From NCBI GenBank assembly GCA_026394055.1, contig JAPKYZ010000103.1:1-40495 (forward strand): a stretch of DNA of 40,495 nucleotides, in the 5' to 3' direction. This DNA comes from Acidobacteriota bacterium (GTDB lineage: Bacteria > Acidobacteriota > Terriglobia > Bryobacterales > Bryobacteraceae). Shown here piece by piece: positions 7,052 to 15,803 of the stretch. The position numbers were made by a program, and so were the translations under genes. The notes beneath the pieces were generated by a model that saw nothing but the letters and a program-made list of their open reading frames with translations, searched no databases and had not been told where the DNA came from. Each line of letters starts with the position of its first letter. Position 1 is the first letter of the stretch.

Positions 7052-8152
7052 GTGGTTGCGGAAAAAGTTCGAAATCAATTCCCCGTCGCGGATCAACTCA
7101 TTTGGTTGCATCACGCCGGCGTTTCTCCCCTGTGCCGCCCGGCGGCGGAAGCCATGAAAGCGCTGGCCGATGACGCCCTGCAGTTCGCCAGCGTCCACTA
7201 CCAGCAATGGATGGACGCCTACGAAGCGTTCCGCACCGCCTCTGCCCGGCTTATCGGCAGTTCGCCGCGCGAAATTGCGATCGTCAAAAATACTTCGGAA
7301 GGCATCGCCACGGTGCAAATGGGCCTCAACTGGCAGCCCGGCGACAAAGTGGTGGCGTTTAAGGAAGAGTTCCCGGCCAACTACTACCCCTGGAAGCGCC
7401 TGGAAGAACGGGGCGTGCACGTCGAATGGCTCTCGATCGACGACCCGCTGGAGGCGGTCGACCAAGCCGCGCGCGGCGCCCGATTGCTGGCCATCAGCCA
7501 CGTCAACTATTTGAGCGGCCGTCGCGTGGACCTGGCGGCGATTGGCGAAATCTGCCACCGCCACAGCTGCTTCTACCTGGTCGACGCCATTCAGGGCCTG
7601 GGCGTCTTCCCCATCGATGTCGAGGCGATGCACATCGACGCGCTCGCTGCCGACGGCCACAAGTGGCTGATGGGTCCGGAAGGCTGCGGCCTGCTCTACA
7701 TCCGTCAATCCCGGCAGGACGAGGTCTTCCCGGTCGAATTTGGCTGGACCACCGTGGCCGGCTACAACGACTACGCCTCCCGTGACATGACGCTCCGTTC
7801 CGACGCCGGCCGCTACGAGTGCGGCACGCTGAACACGATCGGCGTCTACGGTTTGAAAGCGGCCATCGAGTTCATCCTCGAAGTCAGCATCGACGCGATC
7901 GGCCCGCAAGTGCTCGCCCTGTCGCAGCGCCTCGCGCAGGGAGCAGCGGCCAAGGGTTATGAACTGCTGCTCGCCCAACCCGAATCCGGCATCGTCACCT
8001 TTCGCCGGGCCGACATCGACAGCCGCATGGTGGTCAGCCAGTTAAAGCAACACCAGATCCACGCCGCTCCGCGTCAAGGCTGGGTGCGCATGTCGCCGCA
8101 CTTCTATCAGCGATTGGATGAGATGGACGCGGTGGTGGCGGCGCTGCCGTAA
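7052..8152 (+). CDS. Class V aminotransferase / cysteine desulfurase-like PLP enzyme
   Basis: A 366-residue fold-type I PLP enzyme. Visible motifs are NTSEGIATVQMGL (cofactor phosphate region), VDAIQGLGVFPIDV (Asp that contacts the pyridine nitrogen) and ADGHKWLMGPEG, whose Lys near residue 204 forms the aldimine. YECGTLNTIGVYGLKAA matches the conserved class V C-terminal half. It resembles the kynureninase/isopenicillin epimerase-like branch more than true IscS, because no catalytic Cys loop is apparent. The start is GTG at 7052 with TAATCT 8 bases upstream and no clear ribosome site, so a leaderless message is possible. Substrate not predictable. Confidence 0.88.
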   Translation: MVAEKVRNQFPVADQLIWLHHAGVSPLCRPAAEAMKALADDALQFASVHYQQWMDAYEAFRTASARLIGSSPREIAIVKNTSEGIATVQMGLNWQPGDKVVAFKEEFPANYYPWKRLEERGVHVEWLSIDDPLEAVDQAARGARLLAISHVNYLSGRRVDLAAIGEICHRHSCFYLVDAIQGLGVFPIDVEAMHIDALAADGHKWLMGPEGCGLLYIRQSRQDEVFPVEFGWTTVAGYNDYASRDMTLRSDAGRYECGTLNTIGVYGLKAAIEFILEVSIDAIGPQVLALSQRLAQGAAAKGYELLLAQPESGIVTFRRADIDSRMVVSQLKQHQIHAAPRQGWVRMSPHFYQRLDEMDAVVAALP

Positions 8153-8158
8153 ACCCTG

Positions 8159-8386
8159 CTTAAACGCCCGCGAGTCTCCTACAAAGGGATTTCGATCGAC
8201 GTCGGCGACAAGGATGGCCTCAAGGCGGGATCGGAGAAGTTGCACCAGATCCTGGACCAATATCGAGTGGCCAACACGTTCGAGATTTACTCTGGAGACC
8301 ATACGAGCGCAGTTGCAGACCGCTTCCAGAATCACGTATTGCCGTTTTCCGGGAAGAACTTGTGCTTTGGTGACGGCTGTCAGTAG
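8159..8386 (+). pseudogene. C-terminal remnant of an esterase-like alpha/beta hydrolase
   Basis: The frame starting near 8159 lacks a start codon but encodes SYKGISIDVGDKDGLKAG, then LHQILDQYRVANTFEIYSGD, HTSAVADRFQNHVLPF and NLCFGDGCQ before TAG at 8384-8386. This is the end of a putative-esterase (esterase D-like) protein: the Asp strand (DVGDKDGL) and the His loop (GDHTSAVA). The nucleophile half is absent. It fills most of the gap between the aminotransferase gene and the next TA pair and is plainly a fossil. Confidence 0.72.
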
Positions 8387-8431
8387 CGCCATCAGTTGAC
8401 CGGCGGGAGATGCAGTCATAAGCTAGTGAAT

Positions 8432-8683
8432 ATGAATGCACGCCATCTCACGGTTCGCAATGTTCCAGAGGACTTGGCCGTGGCACTCGATTTCGAACGC
8501 CAACGCCGGGGCAAATCATTGAACCAAACGGTGGTGGATTTACTCACCCAAGCGCTCGGCGTTAAGGGCAAGCGGCGAAACGGACTGGCCCACTTGGCGG
8601 GGGGCTGGTCAGAGGCGGAGTTTGAGGAGTTCAACAAGAACACCGCGTCATTCAGCGAGCCAGATCCGGAGCTATGGAAGTGA
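8432..8683 (+). CDS. FitA-like ribbon-helix-helix antitoxin
   Basis: An 83-residue antitoxin. The N-terminal ribbon-helix-helix (NARHLTVRNVPEDLAVALDF then RRGKSLNQTVVDLLTQAL) is typical of FitA/Arc-type DNA-binding proteins. The C-terminal part (GGWSEAEFEEFNKNTASF) should wrap the toxin. ATG at 8432 fits the family start better than the upstream in-frame codon at 8396. It overlaps the PIN toxin gene by 10 bases. Expected roles are to repress the pair's promoter and block the nuclease. Confidence 0.85.
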   Translation: MNARHLTVRNVPEDLAVALDFERQRRGKSLNQTVVDLLTQALGVKGKRRNGLAHLAGGWSEAEFEEFNKNTASFSEPDPELWK

Positions 8684-9081
8684 GCCGCTACTGCCTGGAC
8701 ACCAGTGCATATTCATACTTTCAGAAGGGCGATCCAGCCGTGGTGGAGCTGATCGAAACCGCCGAGACGATTGTTGTTCCGTCGATTGTGATTGGCGAAC
8801 TTGCGGCCGGGTTCCGGGCGGGATCCAGATCTCAGCAGAACTTTGCCGTGCTGACAGAGTTTCTGGCAAACTCGGTGGTCGCCGAGTGCCCGGTCGATCA
8901 CGAAACAGCCTTAATCTTCGGCGAACTGGTGAGTCTGGTGCGATCGCAAGGCAGGCCGATCCCCACCAATGATTTGTGGATCGCCGCCGTCTGCGTCCAG
9001 AAGCCGGTGACTCTTCTCACCTATGACAGCCACTTCCGAGTGATCGACCGCATTTCGAGCCTGATCCTGACGGCAGCATAA
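8674..9081 (+). CDS. FitB/VapC-like PIN-domain toxin
   Basis: A 135-residue PIN-domain nuclease. The acidic active-site residues are all present: D9 (YCLDTSAYSYF), E42 (VIGELAAGF), D100 (IPTNDLWIAA) and D118 (LLTYDSHF). The protein is likely a Mg-dependent RNase held in check by the overlapping RHH antitoxin. This is a different PIN lineage from the VapC at 2340-2741. It ends 15 bases before the convergent permease gene. The pair looks intact. Confidence 0.88.
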   Translation: MEVSRYCLDTSAYSYFQKGDPAVVELIETAETIVVPSIVIGELAAGFRAGSRSQQNFAVLTEFLANSVVAECPVDHETALIFGELVSLVRSQGRPIPTNDLWIAAVCVQKPVTLLTYDSHFRVIDRISSLILTAA

Positions 9082-9096
9082 GAAGCGCTCGTCGAC

Positions 9097-11748
9097 CTAC
9101 TCCGCCCGCAGCACTCGCGCCGGGTCTACCCGGATGGCGTGCCACAGCGGGGGCAGAGCGGCCAGCACCGCCGCCACCAGCAAGGTAGCCACCGGTGTCG
9201 CGATGATCATCCAGTCGGTGGCCTTGACGGCGTAGAGCAGTGTTTCGAGATAACGCTCGGAGCCGAGGCCGGCCACCAAGCCCACACCCGAGCCCAGCAC
9301 CAGCATCGCGGCCACCTCCGCGGTCACTTTCCAGGCGACATGGGCGGGTTGCGCGCCTAAGGCCATCCGGATGCCGATCTCGCGGCGGCGCTGGACCACG
9401 GAATAGTTCAAGACACCGTAGAGCCCCACCCCGGCCAGCAACAGCGCGACTGCTGCGAAGAAGCGCGACAGTAGGGCAAGCAGGCGCTCCCGCGTGGTGC
9501 AGTCATCGACGATCTGCTGCTGCGTATCGATGCTGGAGACGCGCAGGCCCAAACCGGCTTGATGGACCTGTTGCCGCAGTGCACCGGCCAAGGCCAATGG
9601 ATCGGCGCTCGCGGTCTTCACCATGTAGGTGGCGCGGTCGCGGGCGCCCTCTGGACCCGGTGTCAATTCAAACGGCATGTAGATCGTGGGGCGAAGGCCT
9701 TCGCGAGGGTCTTCGTAAAGGGCATCCGCCGCGACACCCGTGATCGCGATCTGCACCAGTTTTCCCTGGCCGGCTGATCGCTCAAATGTGCGGCCCACCG
9801 GGTTCTCATTCGCGAAGTAGCGCTTCACAAAGGCCTCGTTCACAATGGCCGTCGTCTCCGGATTGTCCGTGGACCTCAGGTCACGCCCTTGCCGCAGCGG
9901 GATGCCCATGGTGTCCAGCCACCCTGGTGCGACACTCAGCACATAGGGGTGCACCGCATCCCAGCTGGATTGGCCCGGCCGCCGGACGCCCGTGGTCCAG
10001 GCGTTGCCGCCCAGCAGCGCCCACTCGCTGGGGCTCACCCGCTCCACCCCGGGCACGGAGCGCATCCGGCCCGCCAGCTCCTCCCAGACGGCCGCCGGCG
10101 GCTTGCCCTTGCTCACCACTTCCAGGGCGAGCAGCCGCTCCGCCGAAAAGCCCAACGGTTCATGCGAGAGACGGTCAAAGGTGGTCACAAACAGGCCCGC
10201 CACAAAATGAATCAGGAAGCAGAACGCCACCTGCGCCAGCACCAGCCCGTTCATCAGGCGGCGCCCGTGGGGGTCGCCCCCGCCGCGCATGGCGTCAATC
10301 GGCTGCACGCCTGAGGCTCGCAGGGCCGGCACTAGGCCGAACAGGAAGATCACGGCCGCCGTCAGCGCCGCTTCAAACGCCAGGAAGCGCCAGTCCGCGG
10401 GCAGCAGCAGCCGGACCGGGTTGTCCGGCGGGTTCAGCAGACTGACGACGAAGGGCGCCGACCACCACGCAAACAATGACCCGAGCAGTGTCGCCGCCAG
10501 CGCCATCAGCGCGCTTTCCATCAGCACCAGTTGCACCAACCGCGCCCGCCCCGCGCCAATGGAGACGCGAAGCGCCATCTCTTGCGCGCGAGCGGCGGCT
10601 TGGGCCAACATCAGATTCGCCACATTGGCGCAAGCGATCAACAGCAACAGGCCCGCCAGCGCGCCCAGGATGAGCAGGGCCTTCCGGTACTCCCGTTCGA
10701 TGCCCGACGCTCCGGAAGCTGCGGAGGGCAGCCCGACCTCGGCATTCACATAGGCATCGATCGCCTTCGGCGAGGTCCCGGTCCAGGACTTCACCTTTTC
10801 CAAGCGCTGCTGTCTGACGCCGGCGGCCAACTGTTGGCGGACCGTTTCGGGCGACGCTTCGGGACGTAGCTGAACCCAGACACGGATCCAACCCCAATTG
10901 GCGTTGCCGATGGAGGAGGCGTTCATCATGGTGGGCACAAAGATGTCGGTGATGGTTCCCGGCTGCGTGCCGGTGAACCCGGCGGGGCCTACGCCCACAA
11001 TCTCGTAGAGATCGTTGCCTTGCCGGAAGGTGCGGCCAATCACCTTGGGGTCGCCACCCATGCGGCGGTTCCAGTAGTCGTGCGACAGCACCGCCACCGG
11101 ATGCGCACCGGGAGTTCGATCATCCTCCGCCGTCAGCAAGCGGCCCAGCGACGGTTGTAGGCCGAAAGCGGAAAACGTCCAGCCGGAAACATACTGCCGG
11201 AAGGCTGGCTCCATCTCCTGGTCTGAGGAGTAGGTGAGATCCACGCGGCCGGCGTTCGAGACGGCGAACAACTCTGCCCCGCCGCCGATTGAGGCGCGCA
11301 GCTGGCGGAACAGCGGATAGTCAAACGAATCGCCCGCCCTCGGCTTGCCGTTCTGGTCTTTGAACTGGTAGGTGAGCACATGCAGACGCTCAGGATGCGC
11401 CACCGGCAGCGGCCGCAACAGGATGGCATCGATCAGTCGGAAGGCCGCCGTCGAGGTGCCGATCGTCAGCGCTAGCGACAGGATCGCGGCACCGGAGGCC
11501 ACCCGATTCTTCCACAGCAGCCGCGACCCAAATACCGCGTCGGCGCGCAGTGAATCAAGCCACGACGCCAACTTAGAATCCAGGCTCTGCTCGCGTAGCC
11601 GCAGCGAAGAGCCTAACGCTCGCCGTGCCTCCGCGGGATCGCGTCCGGCTTCCACCGCCGCTTCCAGATGAGCCCGCAGCTCTTCGTCGATCTCATCGGC
11701 CACACGCTGGCCGCGGAAAACATTGCTCAACCGGCTCCAAAGTGACAT
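9097..11748 (-). CDS. ADOP-family (MacB/FtsX-like) orphan permease, second copy
   Basis: 883 residues. The N-terminal 70 residues are the ADOP-specific region (MSLWSRLSNVFRGQRVADEI, then DEELRAHLEAAVEAGRDPAE). TM helix 1 and a MacB periplasmic core domain (about 85-320) follow, then an FtsX transmembrane block (about 360-480, LIACANVANLMLAQ). A second periplasmic core and a final FtsX block (NYSVVQRRREIGIRMALGAQ) come after. ADOPs are membrane proteins of unknown substrate that lack an adjacent ATPase. It follows its close paralogue by 68 bases. ATG at 11748 replaces a longer in-frame start because it aligns with the paralogue's N-terminus. Confidence 0.9.
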   Translation of the reverse strand: MSLWSRLSNVFRGQRVADEIDEELRAHLEAAVEAGRDPAEARRALGSSLRLREQSLDSKLASWLDSLRADAVFGSRLLWKNRVASGAAILSLALTIGTSTAAFRLIDAILLRPLPVAHPERLHVLTYQFKDQNGKPRAGDSFDYPLFRQLRASIGGGAELFAVSNAGRVDLTYSSDQEMEPAFRQYVSGWTFSAFGLQPSLGRLLTAEDDRTPGAHPVAVLSHDYWNRRMGGDPKVIGRTFRQGNDLYEIVGVGPAGFTGTQPGTITDIFVPTMMNASSIGNANWGWIRVWVQLRPEASPETVRQQLAAGVRQQRLEKVKSWTGTSPKAIDAYVNAEVGLPSAASGASGIEREYRKALLILGALAGLLLLIACANVANLMLAQAAARAQEMALRVSIGAGRARLVQLVLMESALMALAATLLGSLFAWWSAPFVVSLLNPPDNPVRLLLPADWRFLAFEAALTAAVIFLFGLVPALRASGVQPIDAMRGGGDPHGRRLMNGLVLAQVAFCFLIHFVAGLFVTTFDRLSHEPLGFSAERLLALEVVSKGKPPAAVWEELAGRMRSVPGVERVSPSEWALLGGNAWTTGVRRPGQSSWDAVHPYVLSVAPGWLDTMGIPLRQGRDLRSTDNPETTAIVNEAFVKRYFANENPVGRTFERSAGQGKLVQIAITGVAADALYEDPREGLRPTIYMPFELTPGPEGARDRATYMVKTASADPLALAGALRQQVHQAGLGLRVSSIDTQQQIVDDCTTRERLLALLSRFFAAVALLLAGVGLYGVLNYSVVQRRREIGIRMALGAQPAHVAWKVTAEVAAMLVLGSGVGLVAGLGSERYLETLLYAVKATDWMIIATPVATLLVAAVLAALPPLWHAIRVDPARVLRAE

Positions 11749-11816
11749 GTCAGGCCGTCCTTGACTTAACTTCCGATTCTCCAGCTGGCACCCGCGAGGG
11801 GTTGGCCATCCGACGT

Positions 11817-14456
11817 CTATTCCGCCCGCAACACCCGCGCCGGATCGACACGGATGGCGCGCCACAACGGAGGCAGGGCGGCCAGCACTGCTGCAGCCAC
11901 CAGCGTGGCCACCGGCGTCGCGATGATCGCCCAGTCCGTCGCCTTCACCGAGAACAACAGCGTTTCGAGATAGCTCTCTGAGCCGATGCCCGCCACCAGG
12001 CCAATGCCGGAGCCCACGATCAGCATGACGAAGACCTCCGCCGTCACCTTCCAGGCGACGTCCGCCGGTTGCGCGCCCAACGCCATGCGGATGCTGATTT
12101 CACGCCGGCGTTGGACGACCGAGTAGTTCAACACCCCGTACAGTCCGATCCCCGCCAGCAGCAGCGCCACGGCGGCAAAGAAGCGTGAGAGCACGGCCAG
12201 CAGGCGCTCCCGCGTCGTGTTGGCGTCGATCAGGCGTTGCTGGGTCTGGATATTGGAAACGCGCAGCGCGGCGTGGACTTGGGGCACCGCCCGGCGCAGC
12301 GCCGTGGCAAGCTCCAGCGGCGACGCCGATGCCGTCTTGACCAAGTAGGTGCCCTGGGGGCTGGCGTTGGCTTCGAAGGGTACATAGGCCGCCGGCCGGA
12401 TCGCCTCCCGGGGACTGCGGTACCGGGCGTCGCCCGCCACGCCCACAATCTCGATGCGCATCACTTGGTCACCCCGGCCGGGCACTTCAAATTCGCGGCC
12501 CAGTGGACTTTCACCGGGGAAATACCGCTTCGCAAAGGCCTCATTGACGATGGCGGCTTTGGGGTGAACGTCTCCCGGCCGAAAAGTGCGCCCCGCCCGC
12601 AGTGGGATCTGCATCGTCTCCAGCCATCCGGGCGAGGTATTGAGGAAGTAGCACGGCGAGGCATCCCAATCCTGTTGCCCGCGCCGGCGGACCGGCTCAG
12701 TCCAGGCATTGCCGCTCATCAGCGGCCAACTGGCCCAGCTCACTTGCTGGACGCCGGGCACGCCGCGGAGCGCTTCCGCTACCTGCTCCGCGGGCACGGC
12801 CAGATCCTTGCTGTTGCTCTCCACTTTGACGGTCATCAGCCGGTCCGCCGCGAACCCCAGCGGCTGGTCTGACAAGCGGTCGAACGTCGTCACAAACAAG
12901 CCCGCGACAAAGTGCACCAGGAAGCAGAAAGCCACCTGCGCCGCCACCAGGCCATTCATCAGCCGCCGCCGCCCCCGCGGATCAGCCCCGCCGCGCATGG
13001 CGGCAATGGGCCGGACGGCCGACGCGCGCAGCGCCGGAGCCAGGCCAAACAGGAAGATCACCATCGCGGTCAGCGCAGCGGCAAACAGCAGCACCCGCAG
13101 ATCCGCGGGCAGGATCAGCCGCGCGGGATCATCCGGCGGCTTGATCAGGCTCACCACAAACGGCGCCGACCACCAGGCAAACAGGCCGCCCAGCGCCGTC
13201 GCCGCCAAGGCCAGCAGAGCGCTTTCCATCATCACCAGCTGCACCAGCCGCGCCCGCCCGGCGCCGATTGAGATGCGCAGCGCCATCTCCTGGGCCCGCG
13301 CCGCCGCCTGCGCCATCATCAGATTGGCCACATTGGCGCAGGCGATCAACAGCAGCAGCCCCACCAAAGCTCCCAGAATCAAGAGGGCGCGGCGGTAGCT
13401 CCGTTGCAGACCGGAGGTCCCCGCGGCGGCTGAGGGCAACTGGACCGTTTCCCCCAAGTAGGCGTCAATCACCTTTTGCGGAACGTTCCGCCAGCCTTTC
13501 GCGCGCTCGACGCGGTGGTGGTAGTAGGCCGCGGCCAGTTTCTGCCGGACCCCCTCGGGGTCGCTGCCGGGGCGCAACTGCACCCACACCCGAAACCACG
13601 TCCAGCCGGCATTGTTGATCGCGGCGGCATTCATCATGGTGGGGACAAAGATGTCGGTCAGCGTACCGGGCTCAGTTCCCGTAAAGCCTTCGGGACCGAC
13701 GCCCACAATCTCGTACAGGTCGTTGCCTTCGCGAAAATGCCGGCCCACGGCCCCGGGGTCCCGTCCAAACCGCCGCACCCAATAGTCATGGGAGATCACC
13801 GCCACCGGATGCGCCCCGGGTTGCTGGTCATCGGCGGGCGTCAGCAGCCGGCCCAACGTGGGCTGGAGCCCCAGAGCGTTGAATGTCCACCCCGAGACGT
13901 ATTGCCGCTTGGCCGGCTCCATGTCCGCGTCGGAGCCGTAGGTGAGATCCACGCGCACGGCCCAGGAGATGGCCAGCAAGTCCGCCCGGTCCTCAGCCGC
14001 CGCGAGCAGTTCCCGGAAGAGCGGATAGGAGTAGTTGTCTTCTGTCCGCTGCGTCGCATTTTCGTCCGTGAACTGATACGTCAGGACGTGCAATCGTTCC
14101 GGGTGGGCCACGGGCAGGGGCCGCAGCAGCATCGCATCGATCAGGCGGAAGGCCGCCGTGGAGGCGCCAATGGTCAGCGCCAGCGACAGAATCGCGGCGC
14201 CGGACGCGACCTTGTTCTTGATCAGCAACCGCGCCCCGAACACCGCATCCGCGCGCAGTGAATCGAGCCACGCCGCCAACTTCACATCGCGGCTCTCCTC
14301 CCGCAGCCGCAGCGAAGAGCCCAGCGCCCGCCGCGCCTCAGACGGATCCCGCCCCGCCGCCACCGCCTGGTCGAGGTGCGCCTGCAACTCTTCATCGATC
14401 TCATCGGCCACCCGCTGGCGGCGGAAGACATTGCTCAACCGGGTCCAAAGTGACAT
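11817..14456 (-). CDS. ADOP-family (MacB/FtsX-like) orphan permease, first copy
   Basis: 879 residues with the same domain order as the downstream gene: ADOP N-terminus (VADEIDEELQAHLDQAV), TM1, MacB periplasmic core, FtsX block (LLLLIACANVANLMMAQ), second core, FtsX block (NYSVVQRRREISIRMALGAQ), and the conserved end DPARVLRAE. Long stretches are identical to the other copy, so they arose by a fairly recent tandem duplication. It begins one base after the PadR stop codon, so regulator and permease are translationally coupled. No ABC ATPase is encoded nearby; any energy source would have to come from elsewhere. Confidence 0.92.
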   Translation of the reverse strand: MSLWTRLSNVFRRQRVADEIDEELQAHLDQAVAAGRDPSEARRALGSSLRLREESRDVKLAAWLDSLRADAVFGARLLIKNKVASGAAILSLALTIGASTAAFRLIDAMLLRPLPVAHPERLHVLTYQFTDENATQRTEDNYSYPLFRELLAAAEDRADLLAISWAVRVDLTYGSDADMEPAKRQYVSGWTFNALGLQPTLGRLLTPADDQQPGAHPVAVISHDYWVRRFGRDPGAVGRHFREGNDLYEIVGVGPEGFTGTEPGTLTDIFVPTMMNAAAINNAGWTWFRVWVQLRPGSDPEGVRQKLAAAYYHHRVERAKGWRNVPQKVIDAYLGETVQLPSAAAGTSGLQRSYRRALLILGALVGLLLLIACANVANLMMAQAAARAQEMALRISIGAGRARLVQLVMMESALLALAATALGGLFAWWSAPFVVSLIKPPDDPARLILPADLRVLLFAAALTAMVIFLFGLAPALRASAVRPIAAMRGGADPRGRRRLMNGLVAAQVAFCFLVHFVAGLFVTTFDRLSDQPLGFAADRLMTVKVESNSKDLAVPAEQVAEALRGVPGVQQVSWASWPLMSGNAWTEPVRRRGQQDWDASPCYFLNTSPGWLETMQIPLRAGRTFRPGDVHPKAAIVNEAFAKRYFPGESPLGREFEVPGRGDQVMRIEIVGVAGDARYRSPREAIRPAAYVPFEANASPQGTYLVKTASASPLELATALRRAVPQVHAALRVSNIQTQQRLIDANTTRERLLAVLSRFFAAVALLLAGIGLYGVLNYSVVQRRREISIRMALGAQPADVAWKVTAEVFVMLIVGSGIGLVAGIGSESYLETLLFSVKATDWAIIATPVATLVAAAVLAALPPLWRAIRVDPARVLRAE

Positions 14457-14457
14457 T

Positions 14458-14787
14458 TCAGGCCATCCTCAAAACGCGATTCACCGCCCCGCTTACCGCC
14501 TCCCAGCGTGACTGCTCCACCTCAAGACGCTCCCGCCCCGCCGCCGTCAGCTCATAGATCCGCGCGCGGCGGCCATTGTCCTTGATCACCCAATCGGCCC
14601 GCACCCAGCCCGCCTCTTCCATGCGGTGCAAGGCCGGATAAAGCGACCCTTCTTCGACGCGCAGCACGTCTTCCGAGATCTCCTGGATGGCGGTCATCAG
14701 CGCATAGCCATGCAGCTGCGGGCGGCGCGAAAGAATCTTCAGGACCAGCAGGTCGAGCGAGCCTTGTAGGGAGTCGGGCTTGGGCAT
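14458..14787 (-). CDS. PadR-family transcriptional regulator
   Basis: A 109-residue winged-helix repressor. The start at 14787 gives the canonical PadR opening MPKPDSLQGSLDLLVLKILS. The wing and recognition regions are LHGYALMTAIQEISEDVLRV, EEGSLYPALHRMEEAGWVRA and NGRRARIYELTAAGRERLE. Its tail ends GAVNRVLRMA. It is the first gene of the padR-ADOP-ADOP operon and probably represses it. Its start region shares a motif with the other padR of the window (see 14801-14823). The in-frame upstream ATG at 14877 would add a non-homologous 30 residues. Confidence 0.92.
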   Translation of the reverse strand: MPKPDSLQGSLDLLVLKILSRRPQLHGYALMTAIQEISEDVLRVEEGSLYPALHRMEEAGWVRADWVIKDNGRRARIYELTAAGRERLEVEQSRWEAVSGAVNRVLRMA

Positions 14788-14800
14788 AATCAGAAACCTT

Positions 14801-14823
14801 AGTATATAGATGTCTGGGTATAC
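14801..14823 (-). promoter_or_regulatory. padR promoter with shared PadR-site motif
   Basis: On the minus strand this reads GTATAC, CCAGACA, TCTAT, ATACT. The TATACT -10 hexamer is at 14801-14806, 13 bases before the padR start, so the leader would be about 6 bases. GTATAC-pyrimidine-CAGACA-TCTAT also occurs at 18552-18569, directly before the other padR start. Autoregulation by PadR is inferred. Confidence 0.5.
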
Positions 14824-14870
14824 GGTCAAGCGCGTGCCGCGGATCATCAGATCAATACTTAAGCCAGCAC

Positions 14871-14900
14871 TTGACAAACCATCCGGTGGCCGCGAATACT
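14871..14900 (+). promoter_or_regulatory. Sigma-70 type promoter of the SRPBCC/ArsR operon
   Basis: TTGACA at 14871-14876 is a consensus -35. AATACT at 14895-14900 is a fair -10, with an 18-base spacer. A good ribosome site, AGGAG at 14922-14926, precedes the ATG at 14933. Confidence 0.6.
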
Positions 14901-14932
14901 AAAGCAACCACTTAACCAATCAGGAGAATCGC

Positions 14933-15406
14933 ATGTCCGAGCCTTCCACTCTTCACCACACATTCTCAGTGGAGCGGATCTATCCGAGGCCCGCCGCGAA
15001 GGTGTTTGCCGCGCTAGGCGACCCAGACAAAAAACGCCGCTGGTTCGCCGAAAGCGCGCACCACGACGTTGAGGTCTTCGAACTCGACTTCCGTGTTGGG
15101 GGGCGAGAGCGGGCCACGTTCCGCTTCAAGGAGGGGACGCCCTTTGCAGGAGGAGCGTTTGGGTGCGACAACATCTATCTCGACATCGTGGACGGCCGCC
15201 GCGTGGTGATGGCGTCCATGATGGAGTTCGGCGGACACCCGATTTCGGCCAGCCTGATCACGTTTGAGCTTCTGGCTGAGGGCCCGGGTACACGCCTCAT
15301 CCTCACACATCAGGGAGCCTTCTTTGAAGGATCAGACGGACCCGGCCGGCGGCATCAGGGCTGGCGCGACATTCTGGACCGCCTGGACCGGGAGCTCGCC
15401 GCCTAA
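14933..15406 (+). CDS. SRPBCC / AHSA1-like family protein
   Basis: A 157-residue START/Bet v 1-like fold protein. The features are HHTFSVERIYPRPAAKVFAA at the N-terminus, ALGDPDKKRRWF, the strand pairs GGRERATFRF and VVMASMMEFGG, and the end HQGWRDILDRLDRELAA, in which the GW motif is typical of AHSA1-like proteins. Members of this family bind small hydrophobic ligands; the ligand here is unknown. The gene is followed 24 bases on by an ArsR-type regulator, a very common pairing in which the regulator controls its SRPBCC partner. It has its own strong promoter. Confidence 0.9.
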   Translation: MSEPSTLHHTFSVERIYPRPAAKVFAALGDPDKKRRWFAESAHHDVEVFELDFRVGGRERATFRFKEGTPFAGGAFGCDNIYLDIVDGRRVVMASMMEFGGHPISASLITFELLAEGPGTRLILTHQGAFFEGSDGPGRRHQGWRDILDRLDRELAA

Positions 15407-15429
15407 CCGGCGCGCACCAGGGAGGTCAG

Positions 15430-15765
15430 ATGCTTCACTCCGCGTCCGCCCAATCCGCGAAAATAGCGGCCACCTTTCACGCCCTCGGCGACCCAACACG
15501 AAGGGTGATCGTGGAGAAACTGTGCGAACAGCCCCAGTCGGCTTCCCTTCTCGCCGCACCCTTGGGCATCACGGTGGCCGCAGTGGTGCAGCACCTGGCG
15601 ATTCTTGAGCAGAGCGGCTTGATCCGCTCCGAGAAGATCGGCCGCATCCGCACCTGCCGCCTCGAACCCAGCGGCTTGAAGACACTAGAGGACTGGGTCA
15701 GCCAGCGGCGGACACTCTGGGAAAGGCGGCTGGACAAGCTGGGAGAAGTGCTGGACGAGGAGTAG
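15430..15765 (+). CDS. ArsR-family winged-helix regulator
   Basis: A 111-residue regulator. The opening FHALGDPTRRVIVEKLCEQP is the ArsR signature, and the helix-turn-helix is SASLLAAPLGITVAAVVQHL, then AILEQSGLIRSEKIGRIRTC. The tail LEDWVSQRRTLWERRLDKLG is the dimer helix of the SRPBCC-linked subgroup, which lacks metal-binding cysteines. The ATG at 15430 follows GGAGG by 4 bases. It is the second gene of a two-gene operon and likely represses the promoter at 14871-14900. Confidence 0.9.
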   Translation: MLHSASAQSAKIAATFHALGDPTRRVIVEKLCEQPQSASLLAAPLGITVAAVVQHLAILEQSGLIRSEKIGRIRTCRLEPSGLKTLEDWVSQRRTLWERRLDKLGEVLDEE

Positions 15766-15773
15766 CAACTGCG

Positions 15774-15792
15774 CCCGGCACGCAGCGCCGGG
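15774..15792. terminator. Stem-loop between convergent genes
   Basis: CCCGGC at 15774-15779 pairs with GCCGGG at 15787-15792 over a 7-base loop. It lies between the ArsR gene and the end of the broken DUF4375 gene. There is no U-tract, so its role as a terminator is tentative. Confidence 0.35.
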
Positions 15793-15803
15793 ATCGTGCA
15801 GAT

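Noticed and set aside
7049..7978. Open frame of 309 codons on the minus strand
   Set aside because: It is the mirror of the aminotransferase gene, which has clear catalytic motifs.
11749..11865. N-terminal extension of the second ADOP permease
   Set aside because: Those residues are not homologous to the paralogue, which starts at MSLW; the DNA matches the end of padR instead.
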